In this document: in pieces, positions 13,801 through 22,339 of the stretch
Layout: each line of letters begins with the position of its first letter
Numbering within the stretch: position 1 is the stretch's first letter
From: Acanthaster planci
Lineage: Eukaryota; Echinodermata; Asteroidea; Valvatida; Acanthasteridae
Length of the DNA: 64,000 bases
Direction: 5' to 3'
Assembly: GCF_001949145.1 (NCBI RefSeq)
Contig: NW_019091417.1
Span: 105,077-169,076 of the forward strand
Translations under genes and position numbers: made by a program
The notes under the pieces: model-generated
What the model saw: the letters and a program-made list of their open reading frames with translations, nothing else
Database searches by the model: none
What the model was told of the DNA's origin: nothing

Positions 13801-16800
13801 ACTAGTGGGCAAATGCCAAAATGTTGCGACGGGACCCAAGTTGGGCCCAAGTGGGCAATTTGGGTAACTTCTAGCTACGCTTGATCTGCCCGAACGAATC
13901 CTAAGTGGAACCCATACTGGTTTGCTGGTTGATTGTAAATTGATGTTGGTCATATGTGACTTCTCAACAATATTTCACAACCGATTCCTTGCACCCGTGA
14001 AACAGTAAAACTTTTGATTTCTTTTTAAATTATTGTTATAATAACAAAATTGTTCTTGAAAGTGGATTAGAATTAAATGGCTATTTTGTTTTCTCGTTGA
14101 AAATCTTGCCGGAATTTGAAGCATTCTTATTGGCTGAAACAAGAGGAGTGATCTTGGTCCTTGACCTGTAGTCAGCACTTTTATGGGCAGTGCCGACCAC
14201 GGGGGAAGTGGGGAACCTGCCCATTGCCTTCTTAATTTTCGAAACCTCAAGATTCAGAATTCGTTCTTTGTACTGATCTTCTTGTGTACACGATTTCTGC
14301 CAAAAAAGTTAAATTAATACTAGTAATACCTTGTGTATGTTTGTTTAGGATAAAGAGCATTAGGCCTATTGGGCAATGAACAGATTTCCCATGGAAACCA
14401 CGACGTGCAACTGAACTGAAGATAGGATAAAAGTATGTGGCAAACGCTGCGCAAATGTACATGTAGCCTACGTGGACAAACATGTACATGTACATGCACA
14501 CTAGTACTACTACTACGTCCATTGTCATGACTGGAAGCACGACACGCTTGACCGTGCGAGTTAGTTATTAATCTTAATCAAGTGCATGCTAGGTCCCAGT
14601 GTTTTTTGCACTTGTGCATGGTGTGCAAATATCTAACGGTATCGCGTGAGCTGGCCAAGTACATGCCCCATTCATTGTGTCATTGTGTTGAGGCGGGATC
14701 TTTGCCCTAGGATAAAAGCGGCTATATATAGGCCTTCGTTAATTCAGGATTTTGGTTATTTGTGCTGGCATTAATTAATTAACTTATGCTGGTAGTACCT
14801 AGGCCTATAAAAAATGCCAGTCAGGGGGATGATTAAACACATTAGTCGAAACAGATAGGCCAACATTGGTATTGTCATTAATTTGTTTCTTGCAGACTAT
14901 CCTTCTCAATACAGTTAGGCTTTGGAACTTTTGTTCGAAAAATTGACGATACAGCTATCATTTAACTTGTTGATCACTGTGGAGAAAGCGTACGCGTGTG
15001 GTGAATCAAAGTCTTTTTGAAATTCAGCAAGCTTCAGGTTTATGTCAAACATGTTCACTGTGTTACATCGACCTTCATCTCAGGAAAATGAGCACTCCAT
15101 TTGTCCTTGGTGAGTTGTTGCAATATCGTTAAAAAAATTGTAATTTTCAGTGTTCCTTTGTGGCAAGTTGATATAGACTGCAGTTTGTATAGCTTGTATA
15201 GTACAGCAGTTTGTATATTTACTGAAATGGAGTCTGTTGCTGTTCAATTTAAGGCATCACAGCTTTTTTAATGTGTCTTGTAATAGGTGTGAGCTAAGAA
15301 ACATTTATTTGGCCGTCTTAGCTCTGCCAAAAATTCACTTTTATTAACTTTTTTTTATGTAAGTTATAATGAAGAAACTGCTCAGCTTATCACCTCTGCA
15401 GTTTCACTCATTAAGTTGCGGTTCAAATGCCTTAATTACCTTTGATTACCCAAATTTATTTTCCAGAAAAGATATTTGATGAAATTGCCAAAATTACTCA
15501 GCAGCTGACAGAGAATAGAAGAATGGCAGCTTGCCGGAGGTGCTCCACCCTAAGCTCAGGAAGACAATGCCGACGTGGAGGTCAAGTGCAGCACAGCGAT
15601 TTGGACAGCGGTTCTTTCAAGAAAGAAAATCGTAAGTGATGGCTCTTCTGTGAGATTTTGAGTTATTTCTCTTCCATGTGTGTTGTCTGCTGTCCAGTGC
15701 CACAAATCATTTGGTTATTTTTTAAGCTTAAGCACAAAAATATCGTAGGATGCTAATTGTACTGTTCCACACTAGATGTGTAATGCCATATGTGTGTGTT
15801 AAAAGACCAACGGTCTTAAAATGCTACCATTACCCTTTGTTCAGTTCAAAACCTGTCCAAGCAGGAACATGACAGGGAACATTATTTTGGCCTACTTGTG
15901 GTTCCAAAGGGGAACACAAACGTGGATTGTACATGCAGGCTTAAAGTGCATTGGGCATGGGACGTGCGGACCACGTTCAGCTCTACGTCCAGTTTCTGCT
16001 TAAGATCTTGTAATCTCGATGTACATGCACGTGCCTGTGATCGCCTTTGTTAGTTTGGGCCCGAGGTATTCCTGCTCAGCGTAAGATATAAGTATCTCAC
16101 CTCACAGTACAAGTACCATTTCCTGGTGGGTTCCAACTCATCGAGGGTGACACATGAGTTGACCACCACACTCACTGAATCAGTGTCAGTCTCCGTAAAG
16201 TGGCAAATTTTAAATGGTTTAAATTCCACATATATACCATCGTATAAAACTGGAAAATTATCATCGATTGTAAAGTACACATTGGCGTGCACTTTGTTCC
16301 AGGTCACAAAGCTTCGTCTGCTGGGAAGAACAGCTTAAAGAGCCTTGTGAAGCGTATCATGAGCTCAATCTTCACTCATGAGCTGGGTTTGCATTTTAGC
16401 AGTACTGGCAGCTGGGACAACTCAGCAAACACATAATGCTGTGACAAAAATCGTTGAAGGCCGCACCAAAGTTGTGACTAAAACATTTTGAATTAATATT
16501 TTTATTACAACATAGATGGCTTGTTTAATTAATGTTATCTAATTGTTATTGCGAAATATTTGAAACAGGTTTTAGAATTACCGCTAATGGGTCACTTGGG
16601 AGACATTCCCACAGGAACGTGCTCAAAATTTTTCCAACTTTACTGTCCCATAATTTAATATTCCCCAATCTGATCTGAACCAAACTTTGTATGTTTTCAT
16701 TTTTAATAGGCCCTAAACTATCGTCTCTCAAAATAAGGACAGTCAAATTCGGCCTCCTTCTGGTAGTTTGAAAATGGGGAAGCACTGAAATGTCTCCCTA

Positions 16801-19800
16801 AAGCCAATGTCTCCCTAATGCTTAAAAATTTACCACAAAATGTCTCCCAAATGACTTATTTGAAAATATTATAGCGAAAACAAATGTTGTTAAAGTTATA
16901 TGTCCATTATCTTATTTATAGAAGTCATCGCATTTGTACCCTTATGTTTTGAGAAAGTTAGCTTCATGTGTTTTTATAGAAATGCTTAAGACGTTTTAAT
17001 TAGCAAGATGTTGAAGCATGAAAATGACGTGGTAACGGCAATATTGTCATTTTATTTTTAAATGACGGTATAGTGATATAGCCTTACAAACATTTTCATG
17101 ACATCTTTGTGATTTTTAACGAAAAGTATGGGCATTGTTTTCGACATTGGTAAGAAGTTTTGCCAACAATATCCCTTAATATCATTAAAATGTCATTAAA
17201 ATGTCTCTAAGACCATGTCACGATAACATTTTTGTAGACTATTATGAACACATTAGGCATAACATGTCTATCACATTTTAAAAACACAAATGTATTTGCT
17301 GGGAAGCAGGCCTGGGAGGACTTCCTAATGATTGTTAAGATTATAAAGATGAAGAGTTTTGGTGCCAATTTGCAACATGTTAATATACAAATGACACTTG
17401 AAGTCCTTTTTTTTGTTTCCATGTTGTGTAGTTTGTGGTTCTTAAGCTTGCATTTTCATTGGTGAATTCGGGAGAGCCCATTATACAGGATAAAGGGGGA
17501 ATTATGGGAGGATCCATTAATAATCAGAGGATACACAAGGCTAAGAGACCGAAGAAAAAAGGAGGGGAGCAGAAATGGAAGAAAAAACTTCTTCCCATTT
17601 TTACATCATCCTCATAGCTTCCACTTAAAGCACCTTTTTTCTTGTTTTGTGTAGAAAGCATTCGAAAGACACCGAGGATCATGCATCCGTCTTGGACGGA
17701 TCCATCGACTCAGCCATCAGTGACTGCATGGATTAGCTGATCGAGGGACTGTTAAGGGGGGCAAAGCGGAACCAAGCTGCATCGGCTGGCATCCCACAAC
17801 ATTGGAGAACGAGAATGATAATGATATGAATTTAATTAGTTCCTCTTTGTTTTCCTCCTGCGTTTCTTATTTACTAATATGCAATGTTGCAGTTATAACC
17901 GGGCACGTGCAGGCCATTCGGGGTCTCAGGTCACGTGATATAAACATCATAGTTAGGCATGGCAACGTATGCTTTGTAATCAGGTTTGGGAATTGACGGT
18001 GACTGCGTTTTAGTCGAAACCAATCGTCTCTCTGCTAGTCTGTTTGCCTGTTCACGTTGAAAATCTTTTCAGGTGAAAGTTCCCAGCAAACAATTTCACG
18101 TTTGAGAACGTTTTGTGAAAGAACTTCTTTCGTTTTTACAACGTTGTAAATAAACGTTTTTAGGATGGCTTAATGTGGACACATTTGGCCGTTTGAAGCA
18201 CGATAACTTCCCACGTTTTACGAATTTTCCTCCTACAATTTTTCTCCTGACGACCTATTGGACGTTCAACAAACCAACTTACATGAAGTCAAACTGTTTA
18301 TAAACGTTAAAAATGTTTAAACGATGAAGTTCTTAGGTTCTATTTTTATTTGTAACCTCCTTTCCGCTGTCATGGACGTTTTGTTACGTATTTGTGACGT
18401 TACATTTTGAGGACGTTCGGGACAGGCATTTTGGACGTTACAACCAAGTCGCATGCTACTAACGTTTTGTAAACGTTAAAAAGGTACGTGGTGGTAACGT
18501 TTTTTTATTTTATTTATAACCAACTTCTTACTACCATTAACGTTTTAGTACATACCAGAAACAGTCATTGAACGTTTTGTAAATGAGGCTAGACCTTGGC
18601 AATTAGCCGTAGAAGAGCCACGTTTTTATAAAGTAAGCACAAAAGCATAAATTTCATACCCTAAATAATTCAATCCATGAAATTCTTATACATGTAATTA
18701 ATGCAAAAAGTGATTGAGTGATTTGCAAGAATTGACAGGGAAATGAGGCTTTATCACTTCGCTTGATTTAAGCGCTTGTATTTGTTCTGGGTGGCAAAAC
18801 AAATTGTAATTTTGAAATTACAATTAAACTAGAGTGGAGTTTATATACAATTGTAAAGCTTGCCCTTCAATTTTGCTGGGCTTCTGCACTTTGTATAATA
18901 GGTAAATATGGTCCGACTTGGTAAAGAGCCTACACAAATCTATATACATGTACAACATTAACATTTAAACTATGAGGAGACAACGTGCATTCTTATTGAA
19001 ATCATACACTAAAACATAACATAACTGGCAAGCGGGCGGACGGACAGGGCGGCTTAGCGTAGCGGTTCTTTCCTCGCTTTGTACGAATGAGGCCCGGGTT
19101 CGAGTCGCAGCTTGGCCCAGGCTTTAAGTGCATTTGGTTTCCAGTCCACACTCGCTCTCGCGGGCTTTCTCCGGGTACTCCGGTTTCCTCCTGCCTCTAA
19201 AACTGGACCTCCGTCCTAACTCCGTAATGTGATGCTGATTAATTAATAGGGTGTATGAATTTGCGCAAATAGCCTGAGTTGCTGAAAGCGCCATCAAAAC
19301 AAAACAACAACAATAACAGTCAGCATCGATCATTCCGAGCGGGCAGCTTTGGGGGTAACAACTCCTTGACCGTTCGTGAGTGTAAAGCTCTGCCATGAAT
19401 AACCTATCTATCACTCCCGAATAAATAGCTCAGATTTGGACGAGCAGTACTCTGATTATTGTCCAATGATAATACAGTAATATCCAGCCTTACTAGCAGC
19501 AGTTGCTCGTTGTAAATATGGAGACGATGTATATAACTCTTCGGAATAAAACAGTAGTGTGTGTGGCTTAGTCAATCCAATGACTCTCTTTCTTTATGCT
19601 AACGGCTCCCTACCCTAAGAGACACGTTACACTATCAAGCCTTTTTCCTGTCCAATTACGAAATGCTCGTCTCTATTGCCAAAGGCTCTCCAACATGTCC
19701 CAGCTTTCAGCATGATGTGCCAGGCTACTCCATTGTGTTTATGGCTCCCTGATATTGAGAACAAACCCCAAACTTGTGTCAAACTTGTGCTGAGTTGACC

Positions 19801-21476
19801 TTGCACACATGTACACCTGCTCATAATGCTGGAACATTTATACCCTGTGGCCACAAACTGTCGATAATATAATGTACGTTCACAAGCAGTAGTATATAAA
19901 ATCCGCCAAGCCCATTCGAACTAATGGGATCCCATTGTTTTAGTTTCATTTCTAAATTTACATGTAAGACTACATCCAGTTCATTGAGCTCCACAACAAA
20001 ACAACGGCTAAATTTGCAGCTTGCCAATTAATATAAAATCCTGAGAAGTTGGATCGAATTTGTACCACTAAATCACGTTGATTCAAGACAAAGACAACTG
20101 TAACAGAGTTTTTTTTCTATGCGACAATTTAAACTGAATGAAAATAGTGCCTAGTGACATAAATTATGCAAATGCAAATTTAATGTAATGTAAAAAATAA
20201 TGTTCAGAGTAAAACCATACTTATAGCCAGGCTATTCTTTGAACGTTCTAAATACCATGTATTGTAAACTTTCCAAACGCAACGTATTTTCAACAGTGCC
20301 ACAAACCCCGTTTTTAAGCGTGTACACCACTTCATGAACCGACATGCAAATTAAAACGTTTTATAAACGTTTGAAAAACGTTCTGTATGACGAAAACATA
20401 AGTGACCTATGCAGAACCTAAGTGAAAAGTTTTCGGACATTTTGTCTTTGCTGGGAGGTTAGGCGATTAATCTTTGGGTGAATGAACCTGGGCCCAATTT
20501 CCTGAAGCTGTTTAGTAGAAAACCTTTGACTTTTTTGGTGGTGAAAACTTCAAAATCTGGTAATTTGTTAAGTAAAAAAAAGTGCATATTGCATCACATC
20601 AAAATGATCCTACCCTAATAAATTCAGGGTGTGAAATTGATTTTGGTGGTACCGGTGGCGCTGATGGCCCGATTGTAGCCGATGTGAGGTCATTACTTTT
20701 TGGTTTTTTCACATGTAACCAATTGGCCATGATATTCGTTACATGTCGGAATAGAATAATTCCAACACCATTGTTAAGCCATCTCCAGAACCTTTTTTTT
20801 ATGATACTATATGCCTCAATCTATCCACTTTAAACAAATTGTCACGTGCCTATTGCATATGCTCAATTTACAAATGTACCAGTTAATTTTTTTACGAACA
20901 AGCATGTGAAATTATACGTAAAGGTGAAATCTTATTCTGGACAATATACGATCATCTAGTTAGTTGTGAAAAGGCATTTTACCTGTTCAACTCCTTTAAT
21001 CCACATGTGTGCACATGTAAATCCCAATTTTACCCAGGTTTACCCAGAATGCCTTCTTGGGCCCCAAATACTCGGGTGCATTTCCCATATGGGGGCCAGT
21101 TGGACAAAATTGGGCCCCATTCGAATCCCAGTTTGCCCTATTGGGACCTATATAGTTTAGTTGTCCGTTTGGTCCCCATTGTTCCCAGTTTTGTCCGATT
21201 AGTACGCAAATGAGCCTCAATTTTTTGCTGGCAGGGGTGCTTGTAATTACATGGCCCTTTGGTCATTTAAATCATGTGTACATTATTGTACAGTTGTACT
21301 TACCTGAAGAACGTCGGGATAAGTTTGATCAGTTCAAAGAATCGCAGTCCCTTTAGTGGCCCCCATTTCTCTGGGAACTCGTAGTCCAGTGGCACTCTCC
21401 AACCAAATTCCGGCACTCCAAAATGTTCCAAGGACAACTCCATCGAGTTACCTGATTCCCAGGTCTCACTAGCCAT
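1744..21476 (-). CDS. GBA2: Non-lysosomal glucosylceramidase, N-terminal three exons (partial gene)
   Basis: GBA2 is a cytosolic, membrane-associated beta-glucosidase that cleaves glucosylceramide to glucose and ceramide. Three coding exons are visible: 21304-21476 (ATG at 21476), 11002-11087 and 1744-1859. Phases match: exon 1 ends AG, exon 2 begins G (Arg); exon 2 ends G, exon 3 begins GG (Gly); exon 3 ends in phase 0. Family landmarks in order are GWRVPLDYEFPEKW, then GRRPFIDIVP followed by TLYG, then VPIGGIGCGAINRGW and GEFCRWSLTPGIYTY. These align by eye with the GBA2 N-terminal region, including the PxGGIGxGxIxRGW signature. The two introns are about 10.2 and 9.1 kb and packed with mobile elements. 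About 125 residues are present of a family length near 900. The catalytic domain lies beyond the left edge and I found no fourth exon in 1-1743. Identity is from recognised motifs, not a search. Confidence 0.93.
2330..5060 (+). pseudogene. Polinton/Maverick-type protein-primed DNA polymerase B, broken
   Basis: Fragments of one family B polymerase follow each other in the right order on the plus strand but in changing frames with stops. They include an upstream KNQQCFRWSL stretch (about 2360), VIYADFES (about 2720, exonuclease-type), RDHCHVTGKFRGAVY (about 3190), FPYEYWYINSFEKFKETQ (about 3520), RDYHDLYVEKDTLLLAGVF (about 3680), ELLTDVDEHLFFE (about 3845), a YLDTNNLHRWA motif A (about 3935), a degraded motif B around MNN (about 4431), and LYTDTDS motif C (about 4735). 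This is the arrangement of polymerases of Polintons and related virus-like elements. At least six frame changes or stops make it inactive. It lies antisense to GBA2 in intron 2. No integrase or capsid gene is recognisable nearby. Described as a fossil only. Confidence 0.85.
5114..5287 (+). CDS. Small ORF after the polymerase fossil, unknown
   Basis: A 57-codon ATG-to-TAA frame starting MNQNKLPLSPLDTKWFL. It follows the polymerase fossil directly in the same direction, so it may be a remnant of a neighbouring gene of the same element. I recognise no domain. It could equally be chance. Confidence 0.25.
   Translation: MNQNKLPLSPLDTKWFLLPNSVYTLAYAHNRIQAQTVADLEGNSVSFSVSRSNVNNR
5390..6010. repeat. 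Inverted pair of degenerate tandem arrays (GGATGACAACATCC-like units)
   Basis: The left half (about 5410-5640) repeats a unit of roughly 45-50 bases with cores like gataatttatggg, ggatgacaatatcc and aaaagttggatgac. The right half (about 5760-6000) carries the same words in reverse complement, e.g. gtcatcccgtgataaattat and catcatccaacttttacgat. Together they form a large imperfect foldback with a short spacer containing cctgttgccatacatg and neighbouring bases. This is typical of foldback or terminal-array ends of a DNA transposon. Confidence 0.7.
6010..6490 (+). other. Possible mobile-element coding remnants, unassigned
   Basis: A 61-codon frame (ATG at 6010, stop at 6193) begins MSGSQQVGRHLQSSVVF and is followed near 6340 by a short LTFELELDGGSDNHHTV-like stretch in another frame. 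A pyrimidine-rich direct repeat (ccttgttc / ccttgtct) lies at 6190-6270. I do not recognise the proteins. Position suggests they belong to the polymerase-bearing element or the foldback next to it. Confidence 0.2.
6500..7510 (+). pseudogene. Broken transposon-type gene of a multi-copy invertebrate family
   Basis: Frame-shifted pieces read in order: HMQDEENVPELKVLVCER (about 6580), EAVFDLEQVIYLPRSNRSEL (about 6670), LLADGCFGQNKRSIVPAMMM (about 6885), YFVNNSKSVQRVTLPFF (about 6950), a GHSQxEGDSIHSTxE-like stretch (about 7010), KVEWTKFK (about 7230), VDIRNSRRHTATF (about 7320) and YDKFEDLLSLCSG (about 7420). The D-x-C-x-GQN segment followed by GHxxxExDxxHS resembles a family seen repeatedly in insect and cnidarian genomes, likely with an RNase H-like fold (from memory, not searched). 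Several stops and frame shifts break it. It is antisense to GBA2 in intron 2. Confidence 0.55.
7740..8560. repeat. Three diverged copies of a roughly 300-base tandem repeat
   Basis: The word series 'aggtctgagatgcc..cagcatttttc' recurs at about 7775, 8070 and 8370. It is preceded in copies 2 and 3 by 'attatgagattattTggg' and 'aaaataaatggaaatgtt'. Spacing is close to 295-300 bases. The 81-codon frame beginning at 8296 is part of the third copy and shows no protein-like features. The start and end are approximate. Confidence 0.55.
8911..9034. repeat. Direct duplication of about 62 bases
   Basis: Two adjacent copies of a segment running from 'tttgatccttttgtagaaaa' to 'caaaataaatgaaaatta'; the second has 'ttggtcccttttattgaaaa' and ends 'gaaataaatgaaaataa'. 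AT-rich and non-coding. The surrounding 8560-9350 shows nothing else. Confidence 0.55.
9375..9870. repeat. Inverted and direct repeats around a GAAGGGACGGGC core
   Basis: 'cacgaagggacgggc' at 9388 recurs as 'cacgaagggacagg' at 9449 and inverted as 'cgcccgtccctttgtg' at about 9661. A second motif, 'aacgtggcactgaatcac' with 'aatagaaccaaaa' about 30 bases later, occurs at about 9698 and again near 9807. This looks like a non-autonomous foldback element. No ORF. Confidence 0.5.
9880..10990. other. GBA2 intron 2, left of exon 2: nothing recognised
   Basis: Plain sequence with short chance frames on both strands. The only structured piece is a short (ATATT)n microsatellite at about 10903-10930 followed by a duplicated 'tttgatcaatcat'. 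No conserved coding signal apart from GBA2 exon 2 at 11002. Confidence 0.5.
11002..11087 (-). CDS. GBA2: GBA2 coding exon 2
   Basis: This 86-base exon lies between an acceptor ttattggcag and a donor G|gtgagttc. It encodes a 28-residue segment with YLKFVWKMW, GRRPFIDIVPIP and TLYG, matching the segment between the GWRVPLDYEFPEKW region and PIGGIG in GBA2. Its split codons fit both neighbours exactly. It sits just beside a short ATATT microsatellite and is isolated by about 10 kb of repeats on either side, so automated gene finders may miss it. Confidence 0.92.
11620..12270. repeat. Type-A tandem array (about 145-base unit) with GTCACGTGAC and TGACGTCA
   Basis: About four units, each running: aagatatctgcaagatttga, a 'cttcaggagatatagggc' segment, 'ctgcacctttaatgtcacgt', then 'gatgacgtcatcatcac' and an 'aggtcaat' segment. 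GTCACGTGAC is exact at 11821-11830 and 11965-11974, and TGACGTCA at 12133-12140. The array is preceded by 'tgctaacagaacagaaggct', the same lead-in found before the type-A arrays at 23.8 and 32.7 kb. It is therefore a third, partial copy of the composite repeat described below. Lies in GBA2 intron 1. Confidence 0.75.
12300..13730. other. GBA2 intron 1: repeat debris and a possible transposon coding scrap
   Basis: TGACGTCA recurs at about 12866 in a 'cacatgatgacgtcatcatg' context, probably related to the type-A/B repeats. On the minus strand around 13100-12988 a frame reads VDEMLPTVVETARNFVEG then NRFRAHKQCQEE before a stop. It looks protein-like and may be a transposon remnant, but I cannot assign it. 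Nothing else supported. Confidence 0.3.
13727..13890. repeat. GGGTCCCA/TTGGGCCCAA-rich repeat
   Basis: Multiple 'gggtccca', 'ttgggcccaa' and 'gtgggcaa' words within 160 bases. A related stretch with 'ttgggcccc' and 'cccatatggggg' occurs at 21035-21205. The open frames across these stretches are repeat artefacts. Probably copies of one non-autonomous element. Confidence 0.4.
13960..15087. other. GBA2 intron 1, no gene recognised
   Basis: Contains acatgtacatgtacatg-type simple sequence near 14460-14500 and short chance frames. Nothing with protein-like composition or paired splice sites was seen before the candidate gene at 15088. Confidence 0.45.
15088..16436 (+). CDS. Candidate nested three-exon gene, unknown function
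   Basis: Three plus-strand segments join in frame across consensus splice sites: 15088-15109 (ATG ... CTTG|gtgagt), 15467-15629 (ttttccag| ... AATC|gtaagt) and 16303-16436 (ttccag| ... TAA). The split codons fit at both junctions and give about 105 residues. The middle part has IFDEIAKITQQLTENRR and CRRCSTLSSGRQCRRGG. The last exon has KNSLKSLVKRIMSSIFTHEL then GLHFSSTGSW, which faintly resembles the conserved segment of DUF4806/BEN-type proteins of transposon origin. It lies antisense inside GBA2 intron 1. Frame agreement at two junctions makes chance less likely, but no family match is certain and the protein is short. Further exons are possible (a weak acceptor near 17655). Confidence 0.45.
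16437..18080. other. GBA2 intron 1, no gene recognised
   Basis: Three near-repeats of 'atgtctccctaa' and 'aaatgtctcccaaatga' occur at 16790-16855. A possible acceptor 'ttttgtgtag' at about 17655 precedes a 27-codon open stretch on the plus strand. Open frames at 17207-17617 overlap on both strands and look like chance. Confidence 0.4.
18081..20457. mobile_element. Foldback DNA element with TCCCAGCAAA ends and AACGTTT arrays
   Basis: The left end reads TCCCAGCAAACA (18081) and the right end TGTCTTTGCTGGGA (ending 20457), an inverted terminal repeat. Both flanks are dense in short 'aacgtttt' and 'aaacgtt' words in both orientations (18105-18620 and 20230-20400, e.g. 'aaaacgttttataaacgttt'). 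No transposase is present, so it would be non-autonomous. The interior holds a tRNA-derived SINE (19040-19319). No clear target-site duplication was visible at the ends. Lies in GBA2 intron 1. Confidence 0.55.
19040..19319 (+). mobile_element. tRNA-derived SINE
   Basis: The tRNA-like head has an A-box-like 'ttagcgtagcgg' near 19054 and a B-box 'ggttcgagtc' at 19097-19106. The body contains 'ggctttctccgggtactccg' and 'gtttcctcctgcc', and the end is CAA-rich ('aaaacaacaacaataaca'). The minus-strand frame across it is an artefact. It is nested in the foldback element at 18081-20457. Confidence 0.8.
20458..21303. other. GBA2 intron 1 next to exon 1; GGGCCC-rich repeat copy
   Basis: 20458-21030 shows nothing recognisable. 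21035-21205 is the second copy of the GGGCCC/GGGTCCC-type repeat seen at 13727, here in the opposite orientation, with open frames on both strands that are not protein-like. Confidence 0.4.
21304..21476 (-). CDS. GBA2: GBA2 coding exon 1
   Basis: The exon opens with ATG GCT AGT at 21476 and ends at a CAG|gtaagtac donor (57 codons plus 2 bases). It carries FGWRVPLDYEFPEKWGP, the conserved N-terminal stretch of GBA2 proteins, followed by GLRFFELIKLIP. About 18 bases upstream of the ATG is a pyrimidine tract ending in ttttag, which looks like an acceptor. The ATG is therefore probably near the start of exon 2 of the transcript, with an untranslated exon further upstream (above 21494). Confidence 0.93.
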
Positions 21477-21494
21477 AATGTGTGCTTGTATAAT

Positions 21495-22330
21495 CTAAAA
21501 AGAAAAAAATGTGCACAAAACAAAACTTAAGAAATAAGAAGGAATTTGGGGTCCCCTTGAAAATTCTCCTTGTGGATAAAATAAACCTAACAAGGGATTT
21601 TTAAAGAACACTTTCTAGGAATTCGAAATAGCAAAGGCAGAAATGGGGAAAACAAAAGAAAGATAAAATATAAGTGATTCAACTGTCAACTAAAAACACT
21701 CAATATTTATTTTTAAAAAAAAGTACCTGTAGAAGGTTCAAATGTCAGTACAGTCTGGTTAAAGATCACTGACTGTGAGGTGGCAAACTCTAGCAAGGCA
21801 GATATCTCTCGTCAAGATGGAGAAAGGTGCATGTATCCCTATAAACACATACACTCTTCCTTCCTGGTCTGCTAATGGAGAGGTTTACTGGACATGCAGA
21901 GGACATGGTCTCACTCGCAGTGGACTTTGTTCAAACAGGTCAAAGTTCTGGGGCACTTTGGTTAAAAATTAACCAGGGGAATGCATTTATAATCACAGGC
22001 TAAATGGATGCTGCTTAATAAAAAAAGGCTAGGATCTAGGAAACCACTTCATTAATTTAAAAGCAACATCACAAATAAGGATGTATCAATTAATATCCTC
22101 ACCACCGTTCAAATATAATACCAAGACAAATAACAAACGTACATAAATAAATCGGTGACCCTATGCAATGCAATGCTATTTATACCTGTAACAACAAAGG
22201 GCCCTTAAAGGCTAGCAGTCGGTTAACGACTGATAACGCTACCCTGTTAAAATAAGACAGTAAATAAATAAAACTAGAGGTAGTATTTGTTAAACAACAA
22301 CCACAGATCTGTTTCGGATTTCCTGTTGTC
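21495..22330. other. Upstream flank of GBA2 exon 1, no gene
   Basis: Probably a 5' UTR intron of GBA2, given the acceptor-like tract just upstream of the ATG. No untranslated exon or promoter can be placed. The 65-codon plus frame at 21775 is not convincing. Confidence 0.35.
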
Positions 22331-22339
22331 AGCTAATAG

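Noticed and set aside
14247-14540. 97-codon minus frame with MYMYMFVHVGYMY
   Set aside because: Translation of acatgtacatg simple sequence.
19050-19120. tRNA gene suggested by a B box
   Set aside because: Part of a SINE with a CAA-rich tail.
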